Assembly: GCF_012273515.2 (NCBI RefSeq)
Contig: NZ_CP050975.2
Location: 5,952,001 to 6,016,000, forward strand
Source of the DNA: Streptomyces sp. RPA4-2
GTDB taxonomy: Bacteria > Actinomycetota > Actinomycetes > Streptomycetales > Streptomycetaceae
Direction of reading: 5' to 3'
DNA length: 64,000 nt
The translations under genes were made by a program, and so were the position numbers. This document shows positions 1-8,391 of this stretch, piece by piece. Below the pieces are notes generated by a model. The model was not told the DNA's origin. It saw nothing but the letters and a program-made list of their open reading frames with translations, and did no database searches. Position 1 is the stretch's first letter. Each line of letters starts with the position of its first letter.

Positions 1-1445
1 GCGCCCTCAACTTCCTGGAGGAGATCGACGCCCAGGACATCGCCGCCGACACCCTCACCCGCCGGGCCGTACGCCCCGACGCCGTGCGCCTGATGACCGC
101 GCACCGCTCCAAGGGCCTGGAATGGCGCCTCGTCGTCGTCGCCGGCGTCCAGGAGGGTCTGTGGCCCGACCTGCGCCGCCGCGGCTCCCTGCTGGAGGCC
201 GACCGCATCGGCCGCGACGGCCTCGCCGAACCCCTCACCCCCGGAGCGCTCCTCTCCGAAGAACGCCGCCTGTTCTACGTGGCCGCCACACGCGCGCGTG
301 AACGCCTCGTCGTCACCGCGGTGAAGGCACCCGCCGACGACGGGGACCAGCCCTCCCGCTTCCTCACCGAACTCGGCGTGGAACCCAAGGACGTCACCGG
401 CCGGCCCCGCCGCCCGCTGTCCGTCGCCGCCCTCGTCGCCGAACTGCGCGCCACCACCGTCGACCCACGCGTCTCGGAACCCCTCCGGCAGGCCGCGGCC
501 CACCGACTGGCCCGACTCGCCGCGCTCACCGACGACGACGGCCGCCCCCTGGTGCCCTCCGCCCACCCCTACCGGTGGTGGGGCATGTACGACCCCACCG
601 AGAGCAAGGTCCCGCTGCGCGACCGCGACCAGCCCGTCGTGCTCTCCGGAAGCGCCCTCGACCAGCTCGCCAACACCTGCGCCCTGCAGTGGTTCCTGGG
701 GCGCGAGGTGAAGGCCGACGCACCCGCGACCGCGGCCCAGGGCTTCGGCAACGTGGTACACGTCCTCGCCGACGAGGTCGCCTCCGGACGCACCCCCGCC
801 GACCTCGACGTCCTCATGGAACGCCTGGACTCCGTGTGGAACGCGCTCGCCTTCGACGCGCCCTGGAAGTCGGCGCAGGAGAAGGAGCACGCGCGCGTGG
901 CGCTCGAACGCTTCCTGAAGTGGCACATCGACTCCAACCAGGTCCGCCCCGGCCGTACACCCGTGGCCAGCGAGCACGACTTCGACGTGACCCTCGAAGC
1001 GGGCTCCTACGAAGTACGCATCCGCGGCTCCATGGACCGCGTCGAGACGGACACCGAGGGCCGCGCCTACGTGGTCGACTTCAAGACCGGCAAGAACGCG
1101 CCCACGGCCGCCGAAGTGGCCCACCACCCGCAGCTCGCCGTCTACCAGCTCGCGGTCCGCGAGGGCGCGGTCGACGACGCCTTCGACGGCGTGCGCCCCG
1201 AGCCGGGCGGCGCCGAACTCGTCCAGCTGCGCCAGGGCGCCGCCCAGAAGAACGGCGGCGAGACCCTCCCCAAGGTGCAGGCCCAGGAACCCCTCACGGG
1301 GGAGTGGGTCGGCGACCTGCTGGCCACCGCCGCGGGCAAGGTCCTCGACGAACGGTTCTCGCCGACCACCGGCCAGCACTGCACGCACTGCGCGTTCCGG
1401 ACATCGTGCAGCGCCCGCGCGGAGGGACGCCACGTCGTCGAATGA
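1..1445 (+). CDS. adnA: AdnA-like UvrD/RecB helicase-nuclease subunit (5' end missing)
   Basis: The C-terminal 480 residues of a UvrD-family helicase fused to a RecB-like nuclease; the frame is already open at base 3, so the gene begins outside the window. Visible are helicase motif V (LMTAHRSKGLEW) and motif VI (RRLFYVAATRARERL). The nuclease part has an acidic residue in IRGSMDRVE and the DFKTG motif. One cysteine (LANTCALQW) plus a C-x2-C-x5-C triad at the end suggest a 4Fe-4S cluster of the AddB type. Such proteins pair with AdnB to resect double-strand breaks in actinobacteria. The next gene is the matching partner. The choice of AdnA over AdnB rests on gene order. Confidence 0.85.
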   Translation, partial: ALNFLEEIDAQDIAADTLTRRAVRPDAVRLMTAHRSKGLEWRLVVVAGVQEGLWPDLRRRGSLLEADRIGRDGLAEPLTPGALLSEERRLFYVAATRARERLVVTAVKAPADDGDQPSRFLTELGVEPKDVTGRPRRPLSVAALVAELRATTVDPRVSEPLRQAAAHRLARLAALTDDDGRPLVPSAHPYRWWGMYDPTESKVPLRDRDQPVVLSGSALDQLANTCALQWFLGREVKADAPATAAQGFGNVVHVLADEVASGRTPADLDVLMERLDSVWNALAFDAPWKSAQEKEHARVALERFLKWHIDSNQVRPGRTPVASEHDFDVTLEAGSYEVRIRGSMDRVETDTEGRAYVVDFKTGKNAPTAAEVAHHPQLAVYQLAVREGAVDDAFDGVRPEPGGAELVQLRQGAAQKNGGETLPKVQAQEPLTGEWVGDLLATAAGKVLDERFSPTTGQHCTHCAFRTSCSARAEGRHVVE

Positions 1446-1593
1446 CGGCCGCCGGCCTGCCGACGGCGCGGGGACCGGCGACGGCCGATGACTCCCGGGC
1501 CACGCGGTGTCCTCGGACGCGACCTGAGTGACGTACGACACCACACGTGCTGACCAGCGGTTCCCACACCCCGACAGCCGATGTGGCCACCCA

Positions 1594-1616
1594 CTGTCAG
1601 TGGGCGCGGCTAGCCT
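1594..1616 (+). promoter_or_regulatory. PafBC/RecA-independent damage promoter (RecA_NDp-like) before adnB
   Basis: CTGTCAGTG (1594-1602), then exactly 8 nt, then TAGCCT (1611-1616). This matches the known actinobacterial motif TTGTCRGTG-N8-TANNNT, with only the first T changed to C. The GTG at 1624 lies 7 nt after the TAGCCT element, so the transcript would be leaderless. Confidence 0.7.
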
Positions 1617-1623
1617 CTCTGAC

Positions 1624-4263
1624 GTGCCCGCCCGTATCACCGATCCCGAGCAGCTCAAGGAGCTCCTCGGCATCCCCTTCACCCCGGAGCAGACGGCCTG
1701 CATCACCGCACCGCCCGCCCCGCAGGTGATCGTGGCCGGAGCCGGATCCGGGAAGACCACGGTGATGGCGGCACGCGTGGTCTGGCTGGTCGGCACCGGA
1801 CAGGTCGCCCCCGAACAGGTCCTCGGTCTGACGTTCACCAACAAGGCGGCGGGTGAACTCGCCGAACGCGTCCGCAAGGCCCTGATCAAGGCCGGCGTCA
1901 CCGACCCGGACGTGATCGACCCCGACAACCCGCCCGGCGAACCGGTCATCTCCACCTACCACGCCTTCGCGGGCCGCCTCCTGACCGACCACGGACTGCG
2001 CATCGGCCTCGAACCGACGTCCCGCCTGCTCGCCGACGCCACCCGCTACCAGCTCGCCGCCCGCGTCCTGCGCGAGTCACCGGGACCGTACCCGGCGCTC
2101 ACCCGCTCCTTCCCCGACCTCGTCGGCGACCTCCTCACCCTCGACTCCGAACTCTCCGAACACCTCGTACGCCCCGAGGACCTGCGCGCCCACGACGCCG
2201 GCCTGCTGCACACCCTGGAGAGCGCCGGACTCACCAACGCCGACCTCCGCAAGGTCCCCGAGGCCGCCGCGGCCCGGCGCGCACTCGCCGAACTGGTGGT
2301 CCGCTACCGCGCGGCCAAACGCGAACGCGACCTCCTCGACTTCGGCGACCAGATCGCCCTCTCGGCCACCCTGGCTCGCACCCGCCCCGAGGTCGGGGAC
2401 ATCCTCCGCGACGAGTTCCGCGTGGTCCTGCTGGACGAGTACCAGGACACCTCGGTGGCGCAGCGCGTACTGCTCGCCGGACTGTTCGGCGGCGGCACAG
2501 GACACCCCGTGACCGCAGTCGGCGACCCGTGCCAGGCCATCTACGGCTGGCGCGGCGCCTCCGTCGCCAACCTCGACGACTTCCCCGAACACTTCGCGGG
2601 CGCCGACGGCCGCCCCGCCACCCGCCAGTCACTCAGCGAGAACCGCCGCAGCGGCGGCCGCCTCCTCGACCTCGCCAACGGCCTCGCCGAGCCCCTGCGC
2701 GCGATGCACGCGGGCGTGGAGGCCCTCCGGCCCGCCCCCGGAGCCGAGCACGACGGCGTCGTCCACTGCGCACTGCTGCCCACCCACGCCGAGGAGATCG
2801 ACTGGCTCGCCGACTCCCTCGCCCACCTCGTACGCACCGGAAAGGCCCCCGGCGAGATCGCCGTGCTGTGCCGCACCGCGGGCGACTTCGCCGAGATCCA
2901 GGGCGCGCTCGTCGCCCGCGACATCCCCGTCGAGGTCGTCGGCCTCTCCGGGCTGCTGCACCTCCCCGAGGTCGCCGACCTCGTCGCCGTCTGCGAAGTC
3001 CTCCAGGACCCCGGCGCCAACGCCTCCCTGGTCCGTCTGCTCACCGGACCGCGCTGGCGGATCGGCCCACGCGACCTCGCCCTCCTGGGACGGCGCGCCC
3101 GCCTCCTCGTGTCCCACGCGCGCGTGGGCGCCGACGACGACGCCGACCGCCGGCTCGCCGCTGCCGTCGAGGGGGTCGACCCGGCCGAGGTGATATCGCT
3201 CGCCGACGCCCTGGACACGTTCCTGGAGATGCCCATCGAGGCCGAGAGGGACGGCGACGGACTGCCCTTCTCACCCGACGCCCGGGTCCGCTTCGCACGG
3301 CTCGCCGCCGAACTGCGCGACCTGCGCCGCTCGCTCGCCGACCCCCTCATGGACGTCCTGCACCGGGTCCTCGCCGTCACCGGACTGGAGGTCGAGCTCT
3401 CCGCGTCCCCGCACGCCCTCGCCGCCCGCCGCCGCGAAACCCTCTCGAACTTCCTCGACGTCGCCGCGTCCTTCGCAGCGGGCGACGGCGAGGCGAGCCT
3501 GCTCGCCTTCCTCGGCTTCCTGCGCACCGCCGCGCAGTACGAGAAGGGCCTCGACAACGCCCTGCCCGGCGGCGAGAACACCATCAAGGTGCTCACCGCC
3601 CACAAGGCCAAGGGCCTGGAGTGGGACGTCGTCGCCGTCCCCGGCCTCGTCACTGGAACCTTCCCCAGCACCCAGGGCCGCGAGAAATGGACAGCCCAGG
3701 GCAAGGTCCTGCCGCACGCACTGCGCGGAGACGCCGACACCCTGCCCGACGTCGACACCTGGGACGCCAAGGGCATCAAGGCCTTCCACGAGGCAATGAA
3801 GGACCACCAGCGCACCGAGGAGCTCCGCCTCGGCTACGTGACCTTCACCCGCCCCCGCTCGCTCCTGCTCGGCTCCGGTCACTGGTGGGGGCCGTCCCAG
3901 AAGCGCCCACGCGGTCCCTCCGACTTCCTGCACGCCCTGTACGACCACTGCGCCGCCGGACACGGGGAGATCGAGGCCTGGGCCGACGAACCGGCGGAGG
4001 ACGAGGAGAACCCGGCCCTGCGCGAGGCGGCGGCTGACCACGCGTGGCCGCTCCCGCTCGACGACACGGCACTCGCCCGCCGCCGCGCGGCCGCCGAGAC
4101 CGTACTCGCCCACCTGGAGCGGGTCGCGTCCCACGAAGAACCCCACCCCGCCGCCCACGGCCCGTCCTCCCACGACGACCCGGAGTGGCCGCCCCCGCCT
4201 GACGACGACGAGACCTCCTACGGGGAGGAACGGCACCCCGTAGGAAACGACGGCCTCCCCTGA
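1624..4263 (+). CDS. adnB: AdnB-like helicase-nuclease, helicase part (frame broken after it)
   Basis: An 879-residue UvrD-type helicase. Walker A is GAGSGKTT. Motif II is LLDEYQDTS, motif III GDPCQAIYGWRGA, motif V LTAHKAKGLEWDVV, and motif VI is the degenerate GYVTFTRPRSL. GTG 1624 is preferred over the upstream in-frame start at 1528 because a -10 TAGCCT sits 7 nt before it and similarity to relatives starts at ARITDPEQLKELLG. The frame stops at TGA 4261-4263 inside an acidic linker. The C-terminal nuclease continues in the next frame (4262-5197). AdnB proteins are normally about 1100-1200 residues, which the two parts give together. Confidence 0.85.
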   Translation: MPARITDPEQLKELLGIPFTPEQTACITAPPAPQVIVAGAGSGKTTVMAARVVWLVGTGQVAPEQVLGLTFTNKAAGELAERVRKALIKAGVTDPDVIDPDNPPGEPVISTYHAFAGRLLTDHGLRIGLEPTSRLLADATRYQLAARVLRESPGPYPALTRSFPDLVGDLLTLDSELSEHLVRPEDLRAHDAGLLHTLESAGLTNADLRKVPEAAAARRALAELVVRYRAAKRERDLLDFGDQIALSATLARTRPEVGDILRDEFRVVLLDEYQDTSVAQRVLLAGLFGGGTGHPVTAVGDPCQAIYGWRGASVANLDDFPEHFAGADGRPATRQSLSENRRSGGRLLDLANGLAEPLRAMHAGVEALRPAPGAEHDGVVHCALLPTHAEEIDWLADSLAHLVRTGKAPGEIAVLCRTAGDFAEIQGALVARDIPVEVVGLSGLLHLPEVADLVAVCEVLQDPGANASLVRLLTGPRWRIGPRDLALLGRRARLLVSHARVGADDDADRRLAAAVEGVDPAEVISLADALDTFLEMPIEAERDGDGLPFSPDARVRFARLAAELRDLRRSLADPLMDVLHRVLAVTGLEVELSASPHALAARRRETLSNFLDVAASFAAGDGEASLLAFLGFLRTAAQYEKGLDNALPGGENTIKVLTAHKAKGLEWDVVAVPGLVTGTFPSTQGREKWTAQGKVLPHALRGDADTLPDVDTWDAKGIKAFHEAMKDHQRTEELRLGYVTFTRPRSLLLGSGHWWGPSQKRPRGPSDFLHALYDHCAAGHGEIEAWADEPAEDEENPALREAAADHAWPLPLDDTALARRRAAAETVLAHLERVASHEEPHPAAHGPSSHDDPEWPPPPDDDETSYGEERHPVGNDGLP

Positions 4264-5197
4264 AGGCGACGACGACCTCTCCGAAGGCGACGACGACCTC
4301 CTCGTGGGCGACGACTCCGACTGGGACTCCTGGACGACCCGCCGCCCGACGCTCCCGCACCAGGCGCCCTCCCCGGAGGCCCGCCCGGCTCCGGAGCCCC
4401 CACAGGCCCAGGACGCCCGCCCCCACCCGGAAGACGACCCCGTACGCCTCACACCCGAAGAAGTCCGCACCCTCGCCTCCTGGGACCGCGACCTCGACGC
4501 CCTCACCGGAGAACTCCTGCGCGCCCGCGCGAGCGTCACCGACGTACCCCTGCCCGCCTCGCTCACCGCCTCACAGGTACTGCACCTGGCCGCCGACCCC
4601 GACGGCTTCGCACAGGAACTCGCCCGCCCCATGCCGCGCCCCCCGCAACCCGCCGCCCGCCGCGGCACCCGCTTCCACGCCTGGGTGGAGTCCCGCTTCG
4701 AGGAACTGCGGCTGCCCATGCTCGAACCGGAGGACCTGCCCGGCAACGACGCCGAGATCGCCGACGAACGCGACCTGGAGGACCTCAAGGACGCCTTCGA
4801 ACGCACTCCCTACGCACACCGCACGCCCCACCGCGTCGAGACCCCGTTCCAGCTCGCCATCGCCGGACGCGTCGTCCGGGGCCGCATCGACGCCGTCTAC
4901 AAGGAGGGCGACGGCGACGGCACGACGTACGAGATCGTCGACTGGAAGACAAGCCGCACCCGCACCGCCGACCCCCTCCAGCTCGCCGTCTACCGCCTCG
5001 CCTGGGCCGAGCAGCAGGGCGTGCCCCCGGAGTCCGTCAAGGCCACGTTCGTATACGTCCGCAGCGGAGAGATCGTCCGCCCCCGCGACCTCCCCGACCG
5101 CGCCGCCCTGGAACGGCTGCTCACGCAGGACACACCGGGTCCGGGGCAAGATGCGGCCGGAGAACCGACGGACGAACACGCCCCCGCGGGCGGTTAG
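4262..5197 (+). CDS. adnB: AdnB nuclease part, displaced by one frame
   Basis: This frame opens just after a TAG at 4241-4243 and reads straight on from the helicase half through a linker of EGDDD/SEGDDD repeats. The first in-frame start is GTG 4304, which would give a 297-residue product. It carries the RecB-like nuclease core: an acidic residue in VVRGRIDAVYK, the VDWKTS motif (about residue 230 of this part) and QLAVYRLAW. Removing one C from the CCCC at 4257-4260 joins both halves with no other change. I see no convincing ribosome-binding site before 4304, so an independently made protein is less likely than a broken or mis-sequenced adnB. The stop overlaps the -10 of the next gene. Confidence 0.8.
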   Translation, partial: EGDDDLSEGDDDLLVGDDSDWDSWTTRRPTLPHQAPSPEARPAPEPPQAQDARPHPEDDPVRLTPEEVRTLASWDRDLDALTGELLRARASVTDVPLPASLTASQVLHLAADPDGFAQELARPMPRPPQPAARRGTRFHAWVESRFEELRLPMLEPEDLPGNDAEIADERDLEDLKDAFERTPYAHRTPHRVETPFQLAIAGRVVRGRIDAVYKEGDGDGTTYEIVDWKTSRTRTADPLQLAVYRLAWAEQQGVPPESVKATFVYVRSGEIVRPRDLPDRAALERLLTQDTPGPGQDAAGEPTDEHAPAGG

Positions 5198-5207
5198 GCT
5201 CGTGAGC

Positions 5208-6620
5208 ATGAGCAAGCCCGTTGACAACGCCGTCAGCACCGTCCGTGCGTACATTCACCACCACCGCACGGCCTTCCTCGACGACCTCGCCGAATGGCTG
5301 CGCATCCCCTCCGTGTCGGCCCAGCCCGACCACGCGGCGGACGTGAGGCGCAGCGCCGACTGGCTCGCCGCCAAACTCCAGGAGACCGGCTTCCCCACCA
5401 CGGAGGTCTGGACGACGGAGGGCGCCCCCGCCGTCTTCGCCGAATGGCCGTCGGAAGACCCCCAGGCCCCCACGGTCCTCGTCTACGGGCACCACGACGT
5501 ACAGCCCGCCGCCCGTGAGGACGGCTGGGACACCGACCCCTTCGAACCGGTGATCCGCGGAAACCGCCTCCACGCGCGCGGAGCCGCCGACGACAAGGGC
5601 CAGGTGTTCTTCCACACACTCGGCGTCCGCGCCCACCTCGCCGCCACCGGACGCACCACCCCCGCCGTCCACCTCAAACTCCTGATCGAGGGCGAGGAGG
5701 AATCCGGCTCCCCGCACTTCCGTCACCTCGTGGAAACCCACGCCGACCGGCTGTCCGCCGACGCGGTGATCGTCTCCGACACCGGCATGTGGTCCGAGGA
5801 CACCCCCACCGTGTGCACCGGCATGCGCGGTCTCGCCGAATGCGAGATCGAGCTGCACGGGCCCGCTCAGGACATCCACTCCGGCTCCTTCGGCGGCGCC
5901 GTGCCCAACCCCGCCACCGCCGCCGCCCGCCTCGTCGCCGCCCTCCACGACGACCACGCGCGCGTGGCCGTCCCCGGCTTCTACGAAGGCATCACCGAAC
6001 TCACCGACCGCGAGCGCGAACTCTTCGCCGAACTGCCCTTCGACGAAGCACGCTGGCTGGCCACCGCCAAGTCGTCGGCCACCCACGGAGAGGCCGGACA
6101 CACCACCCTGGAGCGCATCTGGGCCCGCCCCACCGCCGAGGTCAACGGCATCGGCGGCGGCTACCAGGGCCCCGGCAGCAAGACGATCATCCCGTCCTCC
6201 GCCACGGTGAAGCTCTCCTTCCGGCTGGTCGCGGGCCAGGACCCCGACCACATCGAGAAGGCCGTACGCGCCTGGGCCGCCGAACAGCTCCCCGAAGGCA
6301 TCCGGCACGAGATCACCTTCGGCGCCGCCACCCGCCCCTGCCTCACCCCGCTGGACCACCCCGCCCTGCAGTCCGTCGTACGAGCCATGGGCCGCGCCTT
6401 CGAACAGCCCATCCGCTTCACCCGCGAAGGCGGCTCGGGGCCCGCGGCCGACCTCCAGGAAGTCCTCGACGCCCCCGTGCTCTTCCTGGGCATCTCCGTC
6501 CCCTCCGACGGCTGGCACGCCCCCAACGAGAAGGTCGAACTCGACCTCCTCATGAAAGGCGTCGAAACCAGCGCCCACCTCTGGGACGACCTGGCCGAGA
6601 ACTGGCGCGAGGCACACTGA
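5208..6620 (+). CDS. M20-family metallopeptidase (dipeptidase)
   Basis: 470 residues, a cytosolic zinc exopeptidase of the M20 dipeptidase group. The metal-site landmarks are VLVYGHHDVQPA with its His, ARGAADDKGQ with the bridging Asp, and IEGEEESGSP with the catalytic Glu pair, then a dimerisation domain with the GGGYQGPGSKTIIP stretch. ATG 5208 is chosen over the in-frame start at 5151, which lies inside adnB: TAGGCT (5195-5200) sits 7 nt upstream of it, the leaderless pattern. The product probably trims dipeptides; the substrate is not visible. The -10 overlaps the stop codon of adnB. Confidence 0.9.
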   Translation: MSKPVDNAVSTVRAYIHHHRTAFLDDLAEWLRIPSVSAQPDHAADVRRSADWLAAKLQETGFPTTEVWTTEGAPAVFAEWPSEDPQAPTVLVYGHHDVQPAAREDGWDTDPFEPVIRGNRLHARGAADDKGQVFFHTLGVRAHLAATGRTTPAVHLKLLIEGEEESGSPHFRHLVETHADRLSADAVIVSDTGMWSEDTPTVCTGMRGLAECEIELHGPAQDIHSGSFGGAVPNPATAAARLVAALHDDHARVAVPGFYEGITELTDRERELFAELPFDEARWLATAKSSATHGEAGHTTLERIWARPTAEVNGIGGGYQGPGSKTIIPSSATVKLSFRLVAGQDPDHIEKAVRAWAAEQLPEGIRHEITFGAATRPCLTPLDHPALQSVVRAMGRAFEQPIRFTREGGSGPAADLQEVLDAPVLFLGISVPSDGWHAPNEKVELDLLMKGVETSAHLWDDLAENWREAH

Positions 6621-6749
6621 AGAAGCCCGTTCACACCCGGAAGAAGCCCCATTCACACCCAGAAGAGCACCCCACACACCCGCCCCGCCGTACGTCCTGC
6701 TGAACCGCCCGCCGAAATAACCTTTCCACCGGGGGAGTTGGAAGCACCC

Positions 6750-7691
6750 GTGACCACCTGGACCGACCGCACCGCCGACCGTCCCATCTCGCTCACCGCC
6801 CCGAGCGGCATCGACCGGGCCGCCCACCACCGGCTCGACGAGGCCTGGCTCGCGGCGGCCTGGAGCCACCCCACGACCCGCGCCTTCGTGGTCTCCGGCG
6901 GTCAGGTCCTCATCGACGAGACCGCGGACGGCACCACCGAACTCGTCATGACCCCCTCCTTCGAGGCCCCGCTCACCGAGGCACACCGCTACTTCCTCGG
7001 CACGGACGACGACGGTGTGAGCTATTTCGCACTCCAGAAGGACGCGCTCCCCGGCCGCATCGACCAGTCAGCACGCCCCGCGGGCCTGCGCGAGGCGGGA
7101 CTCCTGCTCTCCCCCCGCGACGCCGGCCTCATGGTGCACGCCGTCGCCCTGGAGAACTGGCAGCGACTGCACCGCTTCTGCTCACGCTGCGGCGAACGCA
7201 CCGTGATCGCGGCAGCCGGCCACATCCGCCGCTGCCCCGCCTGCGGCGCCGAGCACTACCCGCGCACCGACCCCGCCGTGATCATGGCGGTCACCGACGA
7301 CGAGGACCGCATCCTGCTCGGCCGCCAGGTGCACTGGCCCGAAGGCCGCTTCTCGACACTCGCCGGCTTCGTCGAACCCGGCGAATCCATCGAGCAGTCC
7401 GTGCGACGCGAAGTCTTCGAAGAAGCGGGCATCACCGTCGGCGAGGTCGAGTACGTCGCCAGCCAGCCCTGGCCCTTCCCCTCCAGCCTCATGCTCGGCT
7501 TCATGGCCCGCGCCACCTCCCACGAGATCAACGTCGACGGCGAGGAGATCCACGAAGCCCGCTGGTTCTCCCGCGAGGACCTGCGGACCGCCTTCGAGTC
7601 CGGCGAAGTAATGCCCCCGTACGGCATCTCCATCGCCGCCCGCCTGATCGAACTCTGGTACGGAAAGCCCCTGCCCCGCAGAGAGACGTAG
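6750..7691 (+). CDS. nudC: NAD(+) diphosphatase NudC
   Basis: 313 residues. The N-terminal NudC-like domain is followed by a zinc ribbon (FCSRCGER ... RCPACGAE, about residues 140-170) and a Nudix box GFVEPGESIEQSVRREVFEEAGI fragment set (about 206-228: G-x5-E-x7-REVxEEAG). The SQPWPFPSS motif that marks NADH/NAD-cap pyrophosphatases comes next. NudC hydrolyses NAD(H) to NMN and AMP and can remove NAD caps from RNA. GTG 6750 lies 12 nt after GGGGGAG; a TTG at 6738 directly abuts that site and is less likely. In mycobacteria nudC is likewise found beside mycoredoxin and uvrD2. Confidence 0.9.
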   Translation: MTTWTDRTADRPISLTAPSGIDRAAHHRLDEAWLAAAWSHPTTRAFVVSGGQVLIDETADGTTELVMTPSFEAPLTEAHRYFLGTDDDGVSYFALQKDALPGRIDQSARPAGLREAGLLLSPRDAGLMVHAVALENWQRLHRFCSRCGERTVIAAAGHIRRCPACGAEHYPRTDPAVIMAVTDDEDRILLGRQVHWPEGRFSTLAGFVEPGESIEQSVRREVFEEAGITVGEVEYVASQPWPFPSSLMLGFMARATSHEINVDGEEIHEARWFSREDLRTAFESGEVMPPYGISIAARLIELWYGKPLPRRET

Positions 7692-7751
7692 CCGGACCAC
7701 CCCGCGACACTCCGGCCACCGGAACCGGTGCGACGCAGAACACACACAGGA

Positions 7752-7781
7752 GGCGGTTCTTGAGTCACCTCAAGAACCGCC
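7752..7781 (+). terminator. Hairpin after nudC
   Basis: A perfect inverted repeat GGCGGTTCTTGA / TCAAGAACCGCC with a 6-nt loop. There is no T-run after it. It overlaps the TTG start of the possible 36-residue ORF at 7760, so it may occlude that start instead of ending transcription. Confidence 0.5.
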
Positions 7782-7870
7782 CCGCCGCGGCAAACCCCAC
7801 CCTGACGGGGATGCTCGAAGGCCTGGACGGTGACTTCGACGCGGTGCCGTATGCCATCGAGGACTGCTGA
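7760..7870 (+). CDS. Possible 36-residue small protein
   Basis: A short reading frame starting at TTG 7760, preceded by AGGAGG (7749-7754) at 5 nt. Third-position GC is high, as in real Streptomyces genes. The product is acidic toward its end (GLDGDFDAVPYAIEDC) and finishes with Cys. It lies between nudC and a strong terminator. The start codon sits within a perfect hairpin, so it may not be translated; ATG 7811 would give only a 19-residue peptide. No family recognised. Confidence 0.3.
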   Translation: MSHLKNRPAAANPTLTGMLEGLDGDFDAVPYAIEDC

Positions 7871-7885
7871 GCAGCACGAACGACG

Positions 7886-7922
7886 ACGAGACCCCGCCCG
7901 TGATCACCGGGCGGGGTCTCGT
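7886..7922. terminator. Bidirectional terminator between nudC side and mycoredoxin
   Basis: A 15-bp perfect inverted repeat (ACGAGACCCCGCCCG / CGGGCGGGGTCTCGT) with a 7-nt loop. It lies 16 bp beyond the stop codon of the minus-strand mycoredoxin gene. Confidence 0.75.
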
Positions 7923-7937
7923 GCGTCCACTCCCGGG

Positions 7938-8195
7938 TCAGACGCCGAGCGCGCGCTTCACCTGGGCAAGGCTCGGGTTGGTCATCACGACCTCGACCCC
8001 ACCGTTGGAGGGCACCACCTGAACCGTAGGAACGGTCTGATTCCCGCCGTTCGCCTTCTCCACGAACGCCGCGGACGCCGGGTCGTGCTCGATGTTGATC
8101 TCCTCGTACGTGATGCCCTCGCGGTCCAGCTGGCCCTTCAACCGCGTGCAGTATCCGCACCACGTGGTGCTGTACATCGTCACAGTGCCCGGCAT
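7938..8195 (-). CDS. mrx1: Mycoredoxin (Mrx1)
   Basis: 85 residues, a glutaredoxin-fold protein with the CGYC active site at residues 13-16 typical of actinobacterial mycoredoxin, and the TVPTV cis-Pro loop. It reduces protein-mycothiol mixed disulfides. The start is supported by AAAGGAG about 8 nt upstream. A SigR-type promoter lies 47 bp above the start. SigR is the disulfide-stress sigma factor, so this fits a role in thiol repair. The gene lies between nudC and uvrD2 but on the opposite strand. Confidence 0.9.
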   Translation of the reverse strand: MPGTVTMYSTTWCGYCTRLKGQLDREGITYEEINIEHDPASAAFVEKANGGNQTVPTVQVVPSNGGVEVVMTNPSLAQVKRALGV

Positions 8196-8241
8196 GTCTC
8201 TCGCGCTCCTTTACTGCTGGGGGTGCGTCATCGCAAAGGGG

Positions 8242-8267
8242 AACGTACGCCGGGCACCCACCATTCC
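8242..8267 (-). promoter_or_regulatory. SigR-type promoter of mycoredoxin
   Basis: On the minus strand GGAAT (8267-8263), exactly 18 nt, then GTT (8244-8242). This is the SigR consensus, identical in spacing to the one before sigR itself at 41155-41180. Confidence 0.75.
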
Positions 8268-8343
8268 CGCACCCGGGTACCCCCGCCCCGTACACCGCCC
8301 CCCACCGACGCCTGCCGCATTAGTACGACCACAAGACCCTCCC

Positions 8344-8352
8344 TGTGGACAA
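8344..8352 (-). promoter_or_regulatory. Isolated DnaA box
   Basis: TTGTCCACA on the minus strand, the preferred DnaA box of Streptomyces. It lies 39 bp upstream of the uvrD2 start. Confidence 0.45.
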
Positions 8353-8391
8353 CCGACTCACCCGCCCCCGGCGACCTGGCAGCATGGCGGG

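Noticed and set aside
2541..3815. Long minus-strand frame across adnB
   Set aside because: Ser/Arg-rich shadow typical of high-GC DNA; the plus strand has all helicase motifs.
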